A stretch of DNA of 6,503 nucleotides from an uncultured Alistipes sp. (GTDB lineage Bacteria; Bacteroidota; Bacteroidia; Bacteroidales; Rikenellaceae): assembly GCA_934754975.1 (NCBI GenBank), contig CAKVKI010000148.1:1-6503 (forward strand). Reading direction: 5' to 3'. The translations under genes were made by a program, and so were the position numbers. Of this stretch, positions 5,139-6,503 are shown piece after piece. The notes under the pieces are model-generated. The model worked only from the letters and a program-made list of their open reading frames with translations. It was not told the origin of the DNA and did not search any database. The stretch's first letter is position 1. Every line of letters begins with the position of its first letter.

Positions 5139-5888
5139 ATGTATAGAATTGGACGATACAATGCCGACGACCGCATGTGCGATCTGGTCTGCGACCGCTA
5201 CCCCGTACTGCTTATCATGAGCCGTTTCGGCATCGCGCTGGGTTTCGGCGACAAAACCATCGGCGAGGTCTGCCGCGACAGCGGGGTCGATACCGGGACG
5301 TTCCTGACCGTGGTAAATACGCATATCGACGACCAGGCTCCCGATCCCGGGGCGATTTCGGTCGGGGCGCTGGTGAGCTATCTCCGCAATTCCCACGACT
5401 ACTTCCTCGATTTCCGGCTTCCGGGTATCCGCCGCAAGCTGATCGAGGCTATCGACTGCAGTCACAACGACGTGGCTTTCGCCATCCTCCGCTTCTTCGA
5501 CGAGTATGTCGCCGAGGTACACAAGCATATGGATTACGAAGAACAGAAGGTGTTTCCCTATGTCGAAGCCCTGCTTGCCGGACAGCGTCCCGAGGGGTAT
5601 TCGATCGACGTTTTCCGCCGCCACCACGATCAGGTCGAAGCCAAGCTCGCCGAATTGAAGCGAATCATCATCCGTTATTATCCTTCGGGAAGCACCAATG
5701 AACTGAACGGCGTGCTTTTTGACATCTTCACCTGCGAACGCGACCTGGCCTCGCACAACGATATCGAAGACCGTCTGTTTATTCCGGCTATCAAACTGCT
5801 GGAGGAATCCGGGGATTGCCCGGCCGGTGTCAGGTCCGGAGACGGGCCGCAGAAAAGGGCTGCCGGCAGGAAGGGAGGGGGCCGATGA
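5139..5888 (+). CDS. RIC/YtfE-like di-iron hemerythrin-domain protein
   Basis: Cytoplasmic protein of 249 residues, no signal peptide. Residues 10-60 resemble the small N-terminal domain of ScdA/YtfE (MSRFGIALGFGDKTIGEVC), but the paired cysteines of that domain are absent; Cys14, Cys18 and Cys45 remain. Residues 80-222 are a four-helix hemerythrin bundle with a full set of likely iron ligands: His86 (SHDYFLDFRLP), His130 and Glu134 (HKHMDYEEQKVFPY), His163 (RRHHDQ), His206 and Glu210 (SHNDIEDRLFIP). Order and spacing agree with the E. coli YtfE ligands as I recall them. Related proteins release or repair iron in damaged Fe-S clusters under nitrosative or oxidative stress, or bind O2 or NO. 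Residues 223-249 form a Gly/Arg/Lys-rich, probably disordered tail. The stop overlaps the next ATG (ATGA), so the two are translationally coupled. Family clear; sensor versus repair role is inference. Confidence 0.88.
   Translation: MYRIGRYNADDRMCDLVCDRYPVLLIMSRFGIALGFGDKTIGEVCRDSGVDTGTFLTVVNTHIDDQAPDPGAISVGALVSYLRNSHDYFLDFRLPGIRRKLIEAIDCSHNDVAFAILRFFDEYVAEVHKHMDYEEQKVFPYVEALLAGQRPEGYSIDVFRRHHDQVEAKLAELKRIIIRYYPSGSTNELNGVLFDIFTCERDLASHNDIEDRLFIPAIKLLEESGDCPAGVRSGDGPQKRAAGRKGGGR
5868..5881 (+). promoter_or_regulatory. Purine-rich run, possible ribosome-binding site for the regulator gene
   Basis: AGGAAGGGAGGGGG ends three bases before the ATG at 5885 and lies within the last codons of the hemerythrin gene. 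Other starts in this window have no such sequence. Its 5' part (AGGAAGG) is spaced suitably for a Shine-Dalgarno site. Coupling through the ATGA overlap may matter more. Confidence 0.3.
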
Positions 5889-6490
5889 AGGCGCTGAAAC
5901 TCGCCGTCGCCGAGCCTTCGGCTATCCTGCGTTACGGCATTATCGCCTTGCTGCGCCGGATACCGGCCGCGAATGTCGATATTCTCGAAATCGGGGATAT
6001 TTCGCAGCTTACCGCGCAGCTTTCGCGCCACCGGCCCGACGTGCTGATCGTCAATCCTGCGTCGCTGGGACTCTGTACGCCGCAGCAGCTGCGGGCGCAG
6101 ACCGGATGCGAGGGTATGCGGTGCATCGCCTTGCAGCTGGCGGTGACCGACGCCGCGACGCTCAGCGCCTACGACGAGGCGGTCTCGATCTACGATTCGG
6201 AGGAGTGCGTGCGCCGGAAGATCGTGCATCCGGCCGATGAATCGCCCCGCGAGGAGCGTCAGGAGCCGCTGAGCGTCCGCGAACGCGAAATCGTCGTCTG
6301 CATCGTCAAGGGTATGACCAACAAGCAGATCGCCGATACGCTCTGCATTTCGACCCATACGGTCATCACGCACCGCCGTAATATCGTGGCCAAACTGCAG
6401 ATACACTCCCCGGCGGGCCTGACGATCTACGCCATTGTCAATAAACTGGTGGATCTCTCGGAAATCCGGGATACGATCACCGAAATATAA
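5885..6490 (+). CDS. NarL/LuxR-type transcription regulator with a degenerate receiver domain
   Basis: Protein of 201 residues. Residues 4-115 have the shape of a response-regulator receiver (KLAVAEPSAILRYGI, then RPDVLIVNP), but the phosphorylated Asp is Asn57, the acidic pair at the start is reduced to Glu10, and the Lys expected after strand 5 is missing (AVSIYDSEE). After a charged linker (116-128), residues 129-190 are a clear LuxR-type helix-turn-helix (LSVREREIVVCIVKGMTN, KQIADTLCISTHTVITHRR). It should bind DNA but should not be switched by a histidine kinase. It overlaps the hemerythrin gene by 4 nt, so that protein is the natural candidate for its input. Six cysteines (64, 75, 80, 108, 139, 154) leave direct redox sensing possible. 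Targets unknown; self-regulation through the dyad at 5073-5092 is a guess. Confidence 0.88.
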   Translation: MKALKLAVAEPSAILRYGIIALLRRIPAANVDILEIGDISQLTAQLSRHRPDVLIVNPASLGLCTPQQLRAQTGCEGMRCIALQLAVTDAATLSAYDEAVSIYDSEECVRRKIVHPADESPREERQEPLSVREREIVVCIVKGMTNKQIADTLCISTHTVITHRRNIVAKLQIHSPAGLTIYAIVNKLVDLSEIRDTITEI

Positions 6491-6503
6491 ACGATCATGG
6501 GAC

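Noticed and set aside
6497..6503. Possible start (ATG GGA) of another gene 6 nt after the regulator
   Set aside because: Only seven bases are available, so no protein can be judged, though an operon extension is possible.

Overview
The window looks like a stretch of a Bacteroidales chromosome, most likely an Alistipes-type (Rikenellaceae) gut bacterium. Three things point there: the flavour of the proteins (a short TonB-family protein with a Bacteroidetes-style N-terminus, an LtaS-like sulfatase-fold protein in a genome that otherwise looks Gram-negative, and a hemerythrin/LuxR pair of a kind I recall from Bacteroidetes), GC-rich coding DNA, and general lack of Shine-Dalgarno sequences with TAnnTTTG-like promoter motifs instead. 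The genus is an inference. All convincing genes are on the + strand.

Layout. Positions 1-49 hold the 3' end of a TonB-family gene. A second, complete paralogue follows at 155-832, with a hairpin terminator between them. A strong terminator (884-916) closes that unit. After a leader with two hairpins comes hflX (1004-2221, TTG start). Only 20 nt later comes upp (2242-2898), so these two probably share a transcript: a ribosome-rescue GTPase and a pyrimidine-salvage enzyme. A terminator-like hairpin follows upp. Then comes a 325-nt gene-free gap dominated by an imperfect array of CCGG/TCGG-phased repeats with a period of about 15-16 bp. A five-helix membrane sulfatase-fold protein of the LTA-synthase family follows (3224-5062). 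It carries a run of nine C near its 3' end.

The last unit is the most interesting. A short intergenic region holds a perfect 7-bp dyad overlapping the best promoter in the window. It drives a two-gene operon with a 4-nt ATGA overlap: a RIC/YtfE-like di-iron hemerythrin protein (5139-5888) and a NarL/LuxR-type regulator (5885-6490). The regulator's receiver domain has lost its phosphorylatable aspartate and other catalytic residues. No histidine kinase is visible. I infer that the hemerythrin protein may sense oxygen, nitric oxide or iron-centre damage and signal to the pseudo-receiver regulator without phosphotransfer.

No RNA genes, insertion sequences, CRISPR arrays or phage genes were seen.
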